Source: Canibacter zhoujuaniae (lineage in GTDB: Bacteria; Actinomycetota; Actinomycetes; Actinomycetales; Microbacteriaceae). Taken from it: a stretch of 64,000 nt of DNA. Shown one piece after another: positions 41,893 to 51,364 of the stretch (its first letter is position 1; each line of letters starts with the position of its first letter). The DNA lies in the NCBI RefSeq assembly GCF_011752005.1, contig NZ_JAAIJZ010000001.1, forward strand, positions 1 to 64,000, in the 5' to 3' direction. Under the pieces are notes generated by a model, which was not told where the DNA came from, made no database searches, and saw nothing but the letters and a program-made list of their open reading frames with translations. Made by a program: the position numbers and the translations under genes.

Positions 41893-43338
41893 ATGCGTGA
41901 TGGCCGGGCAGTAGCGGTTGTGATTTTGGCCGCGGGTCAGGGTACGCGAATGAAATCTTCATTGCCGAAAGTGCTGCACCCGATCGGCGGTCGCGCTTTG
42001 ATCGAGCACGTGCTCACAACCGCCGAGGGCCTAAACCCAGAATATATTGTGGCGGTTGTGCGACACGAAAAAGAACGGGTTGCTGCAACCATTAGCGCAT
42101 TCGCGCCAGACGTTCTAATTGTTGAGCAGGATGAGATACCGGGCACCGGACGTGCTGTTGAGAGCGCTCTTGGTGCGCTCCCTGAACACTTTCAGGGCGA
42201 TGTGGTCGTGCTCTCCGGAGATGTGCCGTTAATTGACGTTGCCACACTTGAGAACCTGCTCGCTGGGCACAGCGAAGCGGGCGCGCAGATGTCTATTTTG
42301 TCTGCTATATTCGCCGATCCGAAAGGCCTGGGGCGCATTATTCGCGATGAGAGCGGCGACGTTATTGGCATCGTGGAAGAAAAAGACGCAAGCGTCTTAG
42401 AGCGCCAGATAACCGAAATTAACGGCGGAATTTATGTTTTCGACACCGCCGCGTTAGCTGCTGCGCTGCAAACTATCGACACCAACAACGCGCAGGGAGA
42501 AAAATACCTGACCGACGCGGCCGCGAAGATTCTTGCAAGCGGCGGTAGGGTGCTCGCGCACGCAACCGACGACAGCTGGGTTATTGCGGGCGTCAACGAT
42601 CGCGTGCAGCTTGCGGCAGCTGGCACAGAGCTCAACCGCCGCACTATCGAGCAGCATCAAAGAAATGGTGTGACCTTCACAGACCCGGCCGCAAGTTACG
42701 TAGACGTTACTGTGCAAATTGCAGCCGACGCTGTTATTGAGCCCGGTTCGATACTGCGCGGTAACACAGTTATTGAATCCGGTGCGGTTGTGGGGCCGGC
42801 AACAACTCTCGCAGACACATTTGTTGGCGCGGATGCGCTCGTGCTGCGCTCAGAGGTGCACGGCGCAACAATCGCTGCGAATGCGACAGTCGGGCCATTC
42901 TCATACATCCGCCCGGGCACCACCCTCGGCGTCGCAGGTAAGATCGGCGCCTTTGTGGAATCAAAAAACACACAGATTGGTGACGGGGCGAAAGTGCCTC
43001 ACCTAAGTTATGTGGGAGACGCCAGCATCGGAGCAGAAGCTAATATCGGCGCTGGCACTATCATCGCCAACTATGACGGCGTAAACAAACACCGCACCAA
43101 TATCGGGGAGAGCGCCCGCGTTGGATCGAAGAGTGTGCTTGTTGCGCCGGTCACAATTGGAGCAGGAGCTTACACAGCGGCAGGAGCCGTTGTGCGTAAG
43201 GAGGTTGCGCCGGGCGCGCTCGCAATGAGTGTTGCCGCGCAGCGTAATTTTGAGGGGTGGGTGGCAGCTAACCGCCCAGATACTACTTCAGCAAAAGCCG
43301 CAGCAGCAGCAAATATTCCCAAAGATGGAGAGCGTTAA
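41893..43338 (+). CDS. glmU: Bifunctional UDP-GlcNAc pyrophosphorylase / GlcN-1-P acetyltransferase
   Basis: Makes UDP-GlcNAc for peptidoglycan in two steps. The 481-residue protein has the N-terminal uridyltransferase motif L-A-A-G-Q-G-T-R-M-K-S and a C-terminal left-handed beta helix with many hexapeptide repeats, including the E-S-K-N-T-Q-I-G-D-G and N-Y-D-G-x-N-K-H-R-T active-site segments of the acetyltransferase. ATG start with GAGGCAGG upstream. It is 48 bases after tRNA-Gln and 5 bases before prs. Confidence 0.96.
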   Translation: MRDGRAVAVVILAAGQGTRMKSSLPKVLHPIGGRALIEHVLTTAEGLNPEYIVAVVRHEKERVAATISAFAPDVLIVEQDEIPGTGRAVESALGALPEHFQGDVVVLSGDVPLIDVATLENLLAGHSEAGAQMSILSAIFADPKGLGRIIRDESGDVIGIVEEKDASVLERQITEINGGIYVFDTAALAAALQTIDTNNAQGEKYLTDAAAKILASGGRVLAHATDDSWVIAGVNDRVQLAAAGTELNRRTIEQHQRNGVTFTDPAASYVDVTVQIAADAVIEPGSILRGNTVIESGAVVGPATTLADTFVGADALVLRSEVHGATIAANATVGPFSYIRPGTTLGVAGKIGAFVESKNTQIGDGAKVPHLSYVGDASIGAEANIGAGTIIANYDGVNKHRTNIGESARVGSKSVLVAPVTIGAGAYTAAGAVVRKEVAPGALAMSVAAQRNFEGWVAANRPDTTSAKAAAAANIPKDGER

Positions 43339-43343
43339 CTATT

Positions 43344-44324
43344 ATGAGCGGAATTGAAAAGGCCGGGCAGAAGAAGCTTGTTCTAGTTACGGGTCGCGCC
43401 TACCCTGAGCTTGCACACAACGTTGCAGCTGAACTGGGCGCAGAGGTGCTAGAAACCGAGATTCGCACTTTTGCGAGCGGCGAGATTTACGCACGTTTTA
43501 ATGAAAGCGTGCGCGGCACCGACGCGTTTGTGTTGCAGTCGCACATCGACCCCATCAACGAGAATGTGATGGAACAGCTGATTATGGTCGATGCTCTAAA
43601 GCGCGCCTCAGCTAAACGCATTACCGTTGTTGTGCCGTTCTATCCATACTCGCGGCAGGACAAAAAAGGTCGCGGCCGTGAGCCAATTTCAGCCCGTCTG
43701 ATTGCAGATCTCTTTAAGGCGGCAGGCGCCGATCGGATTATGTCGGTCGATCTGCACGCCGCGCAGATTCAAGGCTTCTTTGACGGTCCGGTGGATCATC
43801 TGTTTGCGATGCCGGTGCTGCTCGAGCACTTCCGTGCCCAGTTTAAGGATCGCGACGACCTCACCATTGTGTCACCAGACATGGGTCGTGTGCGCGTGGC
43901 TGACGTGTGGAGCGATCAGCTTGGTGCGCCGCTGGCAATTATTCACAAGCGTCGCGACCCGAAGGTAGCAAACCAGGTCAGCGTGCATGAAATTGTGGGT
44001 GACGTGAAGGATCGCTGGTGCCTTATGGTTGACGACATGATTGACACCGGTGGCACAATCGCAAAGGCAGCCGAGGCGCTTGTAAAGAACGGCGCGCGCG
44101 GCGTAACTATTGCCGCAACCCACCCGATTTTCTCTGGCAAGGCACCTGAGGTGTTAAACGCGCCGCATATTAACGAGGTGGTTGTGACCGATACTCTGCC
44201 TGTTCCAGCAGAAAAACATTTCGACAACCTCACCGTGCTGTCAATAGCACCGCTGCTGGCCGCAGCCATTCGTGAGGTGTTCGAAGACGGCTCAGTAACC
44301 TCAATGTTTGAGGGCGCAGCTTAA
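43344..44324 (+). CDS. prs: Ribose-phosphate pyrophosphokinase
   Basis: Makes PRPP from ribose-5-phosphate and ATP for nucleotide, histidine and tryptophan synthesis. The 326-residue protein has the flexible-loop K-R-R-D-P-K motif, the signature V-D-L-H-A-A-Q-I-Q-G-F-F and the PRPP-binding V-D-D-M-I-D-T-G-G-T. It is adjacent to glmU (5 bases), the normal actinobacterial pair. Confidence 0.97.
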   Translation: MSGIEKAGQKKLVLVTGRAYPELAHNVAAELGAEVLETEIRTFASGEIYARFNESVRGTDAFVLQSHIDPINENVMEQLIMVDALKRASAKRITVVVPFYPYSRQDKKGRGREPISARLIADLFKAAGADRIMSVDLHAAQIQGFFDGPVDHLFAMPVLLEHFRAQFKDRDDLTIVSPDMGRVRVADVWSDQLGAPLAIIHKRRDPKVANQVSVHEIVGDVKDRWCLMVDDMIDTGGTIAKAAEALVKNGARGVTIAATHPIFSGKAPEVLNAPHINEVVVTDTLPVPAEKHFDNLTVLSIAPLLAAAIREVFEDGSVTSMFEGAA

Positions 44325-44565
44325 GCAGAGTGGCTCTATGTAGCGTGCTGCGGGTGCGCTGTATCTGTTAATACGGTATGCTTATACGGTACTTCGGCGA
44401 GGGAGGCTGGTGCGCGTAGCGGATCTGTCGCAGCGCAGCAAAAATCAGCACTCCGTTATCGACGCGGGCGCCCAGACTTTCTGGTTTCCGTGTGTCTCGA
44501 CGAGAGCACAAACACAGTTTGGGCAAACACCATCCTCGGTGCCGCCCGTTAGTAAGGAGTAAATT
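44325..44565 (+). promoter_or_regulatory. 241-base rplY leader region
   Basis: The longest gene-free stretch of the window. It contains a direct repeat ATACGGTA (44371-44378 and 44384-44391) overlapping possible -10 boxes (TATGCT, TATACG), a GC-rich middle, small stems such as CCAGA-CTT-TCTGG, and AAGGAG just before rplY. It may hold the rplY promoter and a structured 5' leader. No known RNA family is recognised with confidence. Confidence 0.4.
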
Positions 44566-45207
44566 ATGAGCAATGCAAGCAAGCTCGACGCAGTTGTGCG
44601 CGAGAGCTTTGGTAAGGGTGTAGCGCGTAAGCTACGCGCAGCCGGTCAGACCCCGGTTGTTGTTTACGGCCACGGGATCGACCCACTGCACCTGACTGTA
44701 GAGACCCACCCGCTGAGCCTAATCGTGCGTCACAAGAATGCGCTCGTGGAGCTCTCATTCGAGGGTGGCAAACAGCTCGCACTTGTGAAGGATGTGCAGA
44801 AGGATCCAGTGCGTCAGATCATCGAGCACGTTGATTTTGTTGTTGTCTCTAAGGGCGAAACCGTTGAGGTTGAAGTTCCTGTGCACGTTGAGGGCGAGCC
44901 ATTCGCAGGCACCACCGCGCTGCAGGAGACCAACACAATCCTGGTGAGCGCACCAGCAACCGATATTCCAGAGGCCTTCAGTGTTAGCGTTGAAGGTGCT
45001 GAAGAAGGCACTCAGATTCTCGCTGGCGACGTTGAACTGCCTAAGGGCGTTGAGCTTGTTGGCGATGCTGAAGCGCTTATCGTGCAGGTAGCTATCCCTG
45101 TGGTTGAGACTGAATCAACCATTGATGAGCTTAATGAGACTGAAGAAGCTTCTGATGAAGAGTCTGCTGAAGAATCTGCAGAAGACTCAGAGGAAAGCGC
45201 TGAGTAA
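44566..45207 (+). CDS. rplY: 50S ribosomal protein L25 / general stress protein Ctc
   Basis: Binds 5S rRNA in the large subunit. The 213-residue protein is the long Ctc form: the N-terminal L25 domain (R-x-S-F-G-K-G-V-A-R-K-L-R-A-A-G-x-T-P, V-V-V-Y-G-H) and the C-terminal TL5 beta domain, ending in a Glu/Ser/Ala-rich acidic tail. ATG with AAGGAG upstream. Followed by a terminator and then pth. Confidence 0.95.
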   Translation: MSNASKLDAVVRESFGKGVARKLRAAGQTPVVVYGHGIDPLHLTVETHPLSLIVRHKNALVELSFEGGKQLALVKDVQKDPVRQIIEHVDFVVVSKGETVEVEVPVHVEGEPFAGTTALQETNTILVSAPATDIPEAFSVSVEGAEEGTQILAGDVELPKGVELVGDAEALIVQVAIPVVETESTIDELNETEEASDEESAEESAEDSEESAE

Positions 45208-45222
45208 AGCATTCTTTAAACG

Positions 45223-45262
45223 AGACCCGCAGGTATTTCTGAGTAAATGCCTGCGGGTCTTT
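45223..45262 (+). terminator. Intrinsic terminator after rplY
   Basis: AGACCCGCAGGTATTT pairs with AAATGCCTGCGGGTCT (16 bp with one wobble) around a 6-base loop, followed by TT. Starts 16 bases after the rplY stop. Confidence 0.88.
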
Positions 45263-45318
45263 GGTCTTGTTGCATACAAAGGTCAAGATCCGGCAGTAAA
45301 TAAGAAAGCAGTGATCCC

Positions 45319-45900
45319 GTGAGCGATACATGGTTGATAGCTGGGCTCGGAAACCCCGGTGCCCGCTATGAGGAAACGCGCCACAACATCGGCGAAATGG
45401 CGGTGCAAGAACTGGCTCACCGTATCGGAGCTCGTTTTGCCTCACATCGCACAAACAATCAGATCGCGGAGGGTTGGGAGAGGCCGGGCGGCGCAAAACT
45501 TGTGCTTGCGAAACCGCACAGCTATATGAACACCAGCGGCGGGCCGGTGGCTGCCGCTGCAAAGTACTTCAATATCGCACCCGCACGCATTATCGTGCTG
45601 CACGACGAATTAGATATTCCCTTTGACACGGTGAGACTTAAAAACGGCGGTGGGCACGGCGGTCACAACGGCCTGCGGGACATCGCAAAAGCTTTAAACA
45701 CTCCAGACTTTAACCGTGTGCGGATCGGCATTGGCCGCCCACCCGGGCAGATGGATGTCGCTAATTTTGTGCTCTCGCCGTTTACAAAAACAGAGCGGGC
45801 AAACCTCGGAGCGCTCATCGCTGACGCTGCGGATGCCGCACTTGAGATCATAAACAACGGCCTGACCGCAGCACAGCAAAAATTTCACGGTCGTGTCTAG
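45319..45900 (+). CDS. pth: Peptidyl-tRNA hydrolase
   Basis: Releases peptides from prematurely dropped peptidyl-tRNAs. The 193-residue protein has G-L-G-N-P-G near the N-terminus, the catalytic histidine in T-R-H-N-I-G, P-x-x-Y-M-N-x-S-G and the H-D-E-L-D-I strand, G-G-G-H-G-G-H-N-G-L and the D-F-x-R-V-R-I-G-I-G-R-P segment. The GTG start lacks a strong Shine-Dalgarno. mfd follows after 18 bases. Confidence 0.96.
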   Translation: MSDTWLIAGLGNPGARYEETRHNIGEMAVQELAHRIGARFASHRTNNQIAEGWERPGGAKLVLAKPHSYMNTSGGPVAAAAKYFNIAPARIIVLHDELDIPFDTVRLKNGGGHGGHNGLRDIAKALNTPDFNRVRIGIGRPPGQMDVANFVLSPFTKTERANLGALIADAADAALEIINNGLTAAQQKFHGRV

Positions 45901-45918
45901 GGTCAGGAGAAGCTTGAG

Positions 45919-48900
45919 ATGAGCATTGCCAGCATTACAAATATTCTGCAGCACGACACCACCTTCAAGGCTGCGCTAGCAGCCGCCACAGAAGACACTA
46001 ATTTTGCGCTGTTAGACGGGCTGAGAGCACCGCTGCTTGCGGCAATTTATAAACGCAGGATCCAACAGGGCAAACTTGGTCCGCTCCTATTAGTGGCGGC
46101 GACCAGTCGTGAAGCAGAGCAGCTGAGACTGTCGTTAACAGCTCTCTTGCCAGAGGCTGAAACTGTTGAACTGCCGGCTTGGGAAACACTGCCGCACGAG
46201 CGGTTGAGCCCGTCGCGCGAGACGGTTGGCAAACGCATGGTTGCGCTAAACAAACTGCGTAAGCACAACGGAAAAACCCCTCTCGTAGTGGTCGCGTCTG
46301 TGCGCGCTATTTTGCAGGCAATCTCACCGGCCGCGGCAGACGCAGAAGCTTTGCGACTCGTTAACGGGGTTAGTGTGGGCGGGCCTAACGGCTTTGCTGA
46401 AACTCTTGTGCAACTCGGCTACGACCGTGTTGATATGGTGACAAAACGTGGCGAGTTTGCTGTGCGCGGCGGTATTGTTGACGTTTTCGTGCCGGCGGCA
46501 GAATCAGCGGTGCGCATTGATTTTTTCGATGATGAGGTGGACGATCTGCGCCAGTTTGCAGTGACAGACCAGCGCAGCGCAGCCTCAATCAAACATCTAG
46601 ATATCTGGCCAGCGCGTGAACTGTTGCTGACTCCTGACGTGCGCTCTCGTGCGGGTGCTCTGCGCGCCACCATGCCACAACAGTCAGAACTGTTAGAAAA
46701 GATTGCCGCGGGAATCAACGCAGAAGGCATGGAGAGTTTGCTGCCGTATCTGGTTGAGCGGCAGTACGCACTAACTGAACTGCTGCCAGAAAACAGTTGG
46801 GTCACTGTTGTCTCCCCAGAAAAGGTGGTGGCGCGAGCTGACAGTCTCGCTGAAACGAACGCTGAGTTTCTTGCCGCTGCTTGGTCTGCTGCGGCAGGGG
46901 AGGGGTCTAACACAGTTCCTGTCATGCCCGATGGCGATCATTCCGGTATGTTCACGCTTACCCAGGTACGTGCGCAGGGGGTGCACACCGTCTGGCACAC
47001 CATGGCAACCTTTGCAGACTCCGCCCAGAGTGTAGAAGCAACACCGCTTGAAACAAGCGTAGGAAGCGATCCGGCAGAACACACCGCGGGACTCATCAAA
47101 ACCTGGCTGCAGGACAATAAATATGCGGTTGTTGTGGCAGGTTCCACCGGCGCTGCCGACCGCGCCACAGAAATTCTGCTTGAGTTCGGACTGCCGGTTG
47201 AGAAAACACCTGCGCTGCCCGACGATCCGCAAGAAAAAATTGTGTATGTGGCGATCGGAGAAGCAGTATCCGGTTTCGCCAGCGCTGGCAGCGGCTTACT
47301 ATTAGCCACCGAAACTGAACTTTTTGGCAGACAGCTCAGTCAGCAGCAGATGCGCGGAAACAAACCACTGCGTCGCCGCGGAAAAAACGTGGTTGATCCG
47401 CTGCAGTTGAAAGCGGGTGACTATGTTGTGCATGAGCGGCACGGTATTGGCCGCTTCATAGAGTTGACACAGCGTGAAATTCCCGCCGACCAACCGGGTG
47501 AGAAACCGCAGAAGCGCGAGTATTTGGTGCTCGAGTATGCGCCGAGTAAACGGGGCTTGCCAGCCGATAATCTTTTTGTTCCAACAGATCAGCTTGGGCA
47601 GCTATCGCGTTATGTTGGCGCAGAAGCACCGAAGCTTTCAAAAATGGGCGGCAGTGACTGGGCGAGTGCGAAGAAAAAAGCACGCAAGGCGGTGCGCGAT
47701 ATAGCGATCCAGCTTGCGAAGCTTTATGCCGCACGATCGCAGGCCAAAGGGCACGCGTTCTCTCCCGATACACCGTGGCAGAACGAGCTGGAAGAAGCAT
47801 TCCCGTACGTTGAAACGCAGGATCAAATGGCCGCTATTGAAGCGGTGAAACGGGATATGGAAAGCTCAAGACCGATGGACCGTTTAGTGTCTGGTGATGT
47901 CGGTTTTGGGAAAACCGAAATTGCTGTGCGTGCAGCATTTAAGGCCGTGCAGGATAATAAACAGGTTGTTATTCTCGTGCCAACAACGCTGCTTGTAAAA
48001 CAGCACTTTGAAACTTTCCAGAACCGTTTTGCCGGTTTTCCGGTGCGGTTAAAAGCACTCAGCCGTTTTCAGACAGATAAAGAAGCCAAACAGATTCTTA
48101 GCGACCTAGCCGCAGGCAGTATCGACGTGGTTATCGGCACCCATCGCTTGCTGAGTGAAAACGTTAAATACAAGGATCTTGGTCTTGTAGTTATCGATGA
48201 GGAGCAGCGTTTTGGCGTTGAGCACAAAGACGCCTTAAAAGCGTTGAAGGCGAATGTCGATGTGCTCGCAATGAGTGCAACCCCGATTCCTCGCACGCTG
48301 GAGATGGCGGTGACCGGAATTCGGGAAATGTCGACCCTGGCGACAGCGCCTGAAGATAGACACCCGATTTTAACGTTCGTCGGGCAGTTTAATGAAGCCC
48401 AGGTGGCGGCGGCGATCCGTCGTGAAATGCTGCGTGAGGGGCAAATTTTCTTCGTGCACAATCGGGTCAGTTCGATCCATCGCATTGCGAAGAAAATACA
48501 GGATTTGGTGCCGGAAGCACGTGTTGCTGTCGCGCACGGCCGGATGGCACAAAACGAGCTAGAGCAGGTGGTTGTTGACTTTTATGAGCGCCAGTATGAC
48601 GTGCTGGTGACGACAACCATTGTTGAAACCGGACTGGATATCGCAAACGCGAACACGATCATTATTGACGGTGCAGAAAAATACGGTCTCAGCCAGTTGC
48701 ATCAGCTGCGCGGTCGCGTGGGGCGCAGCCGGGAAAGAGCGTACGCCTACTTCCTTTACGATCCGGCGAAACCGCTGACCGAGGCTGCCTATGAGCGTCT
48801 GGACACTATCGCTCAGCACAACGAGCTTGGTGCAGGTATGCAGGTGGCGCTGAAAGACCTCGAACTGCGTGGTGCTGGCAACCTGCTTGGCGGAGAGCAG

Positions 48901-49512
48901 TCGGGGCATATTGCGGGTGTTGGATTCGACCTCTACCTGCGTATGATTGGCGAGGCGGTTGACACCTTTAAGGGTGAAGATATTAAAGAAAACGTTGAGC
49001 TGGTGATTGAAATTCCGGTGGATGCGCGCATTCCCGATGAGTTTATTGACTCGGAGCGGTTGCGTCTTGAGGCCTATCAGAAGCTTGCGGCGGCGGCGCA
49101 CCCGAACGCTGCCGAGGGCGCAATTGATCTCGTGCTCGAAGAGTTGACAGACCGCTACGGTGCTGTGCCAGAGCAGGTTGCTGAACTGGTTAAGGTGACG
49201 CGTATACGTAAAACCGCTGCAGCCCTGGGGGCTACCAAAGTGCTTGTGTTAGACGGTGTGCTGCGGATCGAGGCGGTCACCCTGCCAGAGTCACGCCAGC
49301 TGCGCCTTGTGCGCCTCTATCCTGGGGCTGAATATGATGACAGTCGCGGCCGGATGACTGTGCCGCTCCCGCGCGGTCTGCAGAAGGGCTACGTCTCGCA
49401 GTGGGATGCACCGCAACTGTCGCCCGATGAAGCCTTAGACGGAGACCTGGTTGCCTGGATTGCGAGAGTTTTTGAAAATATTTTCGCACCCCCAAAAACC
49501 CAGACAGAATAG
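45919..49512 (+). CDS. mfd: Transcription-repair coupling factor
   Basis: Removes RNA polymerase stalled at DNA damage and recruits UvrA. The 1197-residue protein has the UvrB-like N-terminal part, the RNA-polymerase-interaction domain (G-D-Y-V-V-H-E-R-H-G-I-G-R-F), the RecG-like translocase with G-D-V-G-F-G-K-T-E (Walker A), D-E-E-Q-R-F (DEAD-type box) and S-A-T-P-I-P-R-T-L, and a C-terminal TRCF domain. All helicase motifs appear intact. Normally mazG is close downstream; here the dha genes lie between. Confidence 0.97.
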   Translation: MSIASITNILQHDTTFKAALAAATEDTNFALLDGLRAPLLAAIYKRRIQQGKLGPLLLVAATSREAEQLRLSLTALLPEAETVELPAWETLPHERLSPSRETVGKRMVALNKLRKHNGKTPLVVVASVRAILQAISPAAADAEALRLVNGVSVGGPNGFAETLVQLGYDRVDMVTKRGEFAVRGGIVDVFVPAAESAVRIDFFDDEVDDLRQFAVTDQRSAASIKHLDIWPARELLLTPDVRSRAGALRATMPQQSELLEKIAAGINAEGMESLLPYLVERQYALTELLPENSWVTVVSPEKVVARADSLAETNAEFLAAAWSAAAGEGSNTVPVMPDGDHSGMFTLTQVRAQGVHTVWHTMATFADSAQSVEATPLETSVGSDPAEHTAGLIKTWLQDNKYAVVVAGSTGAADRATEILLEFGLPVEKTPALPDDPQEKIVYVAIGEAVSGFASAGSGLLLATETELFGRQLSQQQMRGNKPLRRRGKNVVDPLQLKAGDYVVHERHGIGRFIELTQREIPADQPGEKPQKREYLVLEYAPSKRGLPADNLFVPTDQLGQLSRYVGAEAPKLSKMGGSDWASAKKKARKAVRDIAIQLAKLYAARSQAKGHAFSPDTPWQNELEEAFPYVETQDQMAAIEAVKRDMESSRPMDRLVSGDVGFGKTEIAVRAAFKAVQDNKQVVILVPTTLLVKQHFETFQNRFAGFPVRLKALSRFQTDKEAKQILSDLAAGSIDVVIGTHRLLSENVKYKDLGLVVIDEEQRFGVEHKDALKALKANVDVLAMSATPIPRTLEMAVTGIREMSTLATAPEDRHPILTFVGQFNEAQVAAAIRREMLREGQIFFVHNRVSSIHRIAKKIQDLVPEARVAVAHGRMAQNELEQVVVDFYERQYDVLVTTTIVETGLDIANANTIIIDGAEKYGLSQLHQLRGRVGRSRERAYAYFLYDPAKPLTEAAYERLDTIAQHNELGAGMQVALKDLELRGAGNLLGGEQSGHIAGVGFDLYLRMIGEAVDTFKGEDIKENVELVIEIPVDARIPDEFIDSERLRLEAYQKLAAAAHPNAAEGAIDLVLEELTDRYGAVPEQVAELVKVTRIRKTAAALGATKVLVLDGVLRIEAVTLPESRQLRLVRLYPGAEYDDSRGRMTVPLPRGLQKGYVSQWDAPQLSPDEALDGDLVAWIARVFENIFAPPKTQTE

Positions 49513-49570
49513 CTTTGCGCAATCGCCGTGTGCAACAGTTTTTCAGCAACTTAGCGGGAAAATGGAAGAG

Positions 49571-49593
49571 CGCTTTCGTTTTTGCGAAAAGCG
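49571..49593 (+). promoter_or_regulatory. Hairpin / operator-like element upstream of dhaK
   Basis: CGCTTTCG and CGAAAAGCG can pair with one bulge around a T-rich loop. The preceding TGGAAGAGCGCTTTC also resembles an imperfect LacI-family (cre-like) site. Located 25-60 bases before the dhaK ATG in the 105-base gap after mfd. Confidence 0.3.
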
Positions 49594-49617
49594 AGAACTT
49601 ACCGATTGGAGAGCCGC

Positions 49618-50616
49618 ATGAAGAAACTCATAAACGATCCGGAGCAGGTTGTTGCCGAATCTCTCGCGGGTGTTGCCGCGGCGCACGATAGTGTGCGAGT
49701 GGATTTTGAACATCAGATTGTATACCGCGCTGCGGGGCCAAAGCAGGGCAAGGTTGGCGTGATTTCTGGTGGTGGCTCAGGTCACGAACCACTGCACGGC
49801 GGCTATGTCGGTGAGGGGATGCTGGACGCCGCTGTTGCCGGCCAGATGTTCACCTCACCAACCCCAGATCAAGTTGCCGCCGCGATTAAAGGCGTTGACG
49901 GCGGAGCTGGTGTGCTGCAGATCATTAAAAATTACACTGGCGACGTCATGAACTTTGAAATGGCAGCAGAGCTGGCAAACGCTGAAACCGGTGTTGAAGT
50001 TGCCAGCGTCATCGTGAACGACGATGTTGCTGTTGAAGACTCAAGCTTTACAGCCGGTCGCCGTGGCGTTGGCCTCACCGTGCTTCTCGAAAAAATTGTC
50101 GGCGCTGCCGCCGAAGCCGGGCAAGACCTTAAGAGCGTGAAGAAACTCGCCGAAGAGGTTATAGCTAACGGCCGTTCGATGGGCGTGGCTTTGACAAGCT
50201 GCACAGTGCCGCACGTCGGCCACCCAACTTTTGAACTGCCAGAAGACCAAATGGAGATGGGAGTTGGCATTCACGGTGAACCCGGTCGTCGCCGCGTTGC
50301 ATTAGCGCCGGCAGCTGACATTGCCAAGGAGATGGTGGATTCCATCCTTGAAGATCTCGATTTCCAAGGATCGGAGACCATCGTGATGGTGAACGGTCTC
50401 GGCGCTACGCCACAGATTGAGCTGTACCTCATGTACGGTGAGGTAGCGAAGCTGCTTGCAGAACGCGGTGTTAAAGTAGCGCGCAACCTTGTAGGTAACT
50501 ACATAACAGCACTGGATATGGCCGGGTGCTCGCTCACGATCCTGAAAGCAAACGATGAGATTCTGAAGCTGTGGGACGCACCCGTAAAGACACCAGCATT
50601 AAGGTGGGGCAAGTAA
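49618..50616 (+). CDS. dhaK: Dihydroxyacetone kinase subunit DhaK
   Basis: Substrate-binding subunit of the PEP-dependent dihydroxyacetone kinase. The 332-residue protein binds dihydroxyacetone covalently through H219 in G-I-H-G-E-P-G. The N-terminal S-G-G-G-S-G-H-E-P-L-H-G-G-Y motif is typical. I took the ATG at 49618, which has GGAGAG upstream; an extension to 49582 lacks support. First gene of a dhaK-dhaL-dhaM/EI set. Confidence 0.96.
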   Translation: MKKLINDPEQVVAESLAGVAAAHDSVRVDFEHQIVYRAAGPKQGKVGVISGGGSGHEPLHGGYVGEGMLDAAVAGQMFTSPTPDQVAAAIKGVDGGAGVLQIIKNYTGDVMNFEMAAELANAETGVEVASVIVNDDVAVEDSSFTAGRRGVGLTVLLEKIVGAAAEAGQDLKSVKKLAEEVIANGRSMGVALTSCTVPHVGHPTFELPEDQMEMGVGIHGEPGRRRVALAPAADIAKEMVDSILEDLDFQGSETIVMVNGLGATPQIELYLMYGEVAKLLAERGVKVARNLVGNYITALDMAGCSLTILKANDEILKLWDAPVKTPALRWGK

Positions 50617-51251
50617 TGACTGAGACGGTTTCAATTGCACAGCTCACAAACTGGCTCAACACATTTCGTGACACAGTTGGTGAAAATAAAGAGTATTTAA
50701 CCAATCTAGACGCAGAGATAGGTGACGCCGACCACGGCTCCAACATGGCTCGCGGCACGACAGCTGCCGCAGATAAGCTTGCCGCTGACAACCCAGATAC
50801 TGTTGCAGCGCTTGGCAAAGCCTTCGGCATGACCCTTGTAAGCACCGTCGGTGGTGCAAGCGGCCCACTGTTTGGCACTTTCTTCCTACGCTTTGGCGTT
50901 TCAGCCGGAGAGGTTACCGAACTTGATGCGGGCGCCCTTGCAGCAGCGCTGCGTGCAGGAGCTGAGGGTGTTGTAGCCCGCGGCAAAGCCGAGCTGCAGG
51001 ATAAAACCATGGTTGATGTCTTGCTTCCCGCTCTCGACGAGCTAGATAAACAACTGGCAGACGGCGCTGCGCTTAGCGACGCGCTCGCGGCGGCAGCTGA
51101 TAAAGCTGAGACTGCGCGTGATGCAACCGGGCCGCTAGTTGCGAAAAAGGGGCGAGCAAGCTATCTGGGAGATCGCAGTATCGGGCATATTGATCCCGGT
51201 TCAGCCTCAACCGCATACCTCTTCCGTGCGCTGGCAGACAGCGTCGCCTAA
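50616..51251 (+). CDS. dhaL: Dihydroxyacetone kinase subunit DhaL
   Basis: ADP-containing subunit that moves phosphate from DhaM to dihydroxyacetone on DhaK. The 211-residue protein has the Mg-ADP-binding Asp cluster in D-A-E-I-G-D-A-D-H-G-S-N-M and the G-G-A-S-G-P-L-F motif. The ATG overlaps the dhaK stop by one base (TAATG). Lack of an ATP-dependent DhaK-DhaL fusion plus the downstream DhaM points to the PTS-driven type. Confidence 0.96.
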   Translation: MTETVSIAQLTNWLNTFRDTVGENKEYLTNLDAEIGDADHGSNMARGTTAAADKLAADNPDTVAALGKAFGMTLVSTVGGASGPLFGTFFLRFGVSAGEVTELDAGALAAALRAGAEGVVARGKAELQDKTMVDVLLPALDELDKQLADGAALSDALAAAADKAETARDATGPLVAKKGRASYLGDRSIGHIDPGSASTAYLFRALADSVA

Positions 51252-51287
51252 GGTAAACAACTCGGATTCACCCTGAAACCTACTGTT

Positions 51288-51331
51288 TTCGCAGACTGGT
51301 CGAGTTTTTAAATCCTTGATCAGTCTGCGAA
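51288..51331 (+). other. 14-bp hairpin between dhaL and the DhaM fusion gene
   Basis: TTCGCAGACTGGTC pairs with GATCAGTCTGCGAA (one wobble) around a 16-base loop. No U-run follows; the loop itself has five Ts. It may tune expression of the fusion gene relative to dhaKL or protect one mRNA part. Confidence 0.7.
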
Positions 51332-51364
51332 CTCGGTGGTAGAGATTCAAAGGACAGGATCAGT

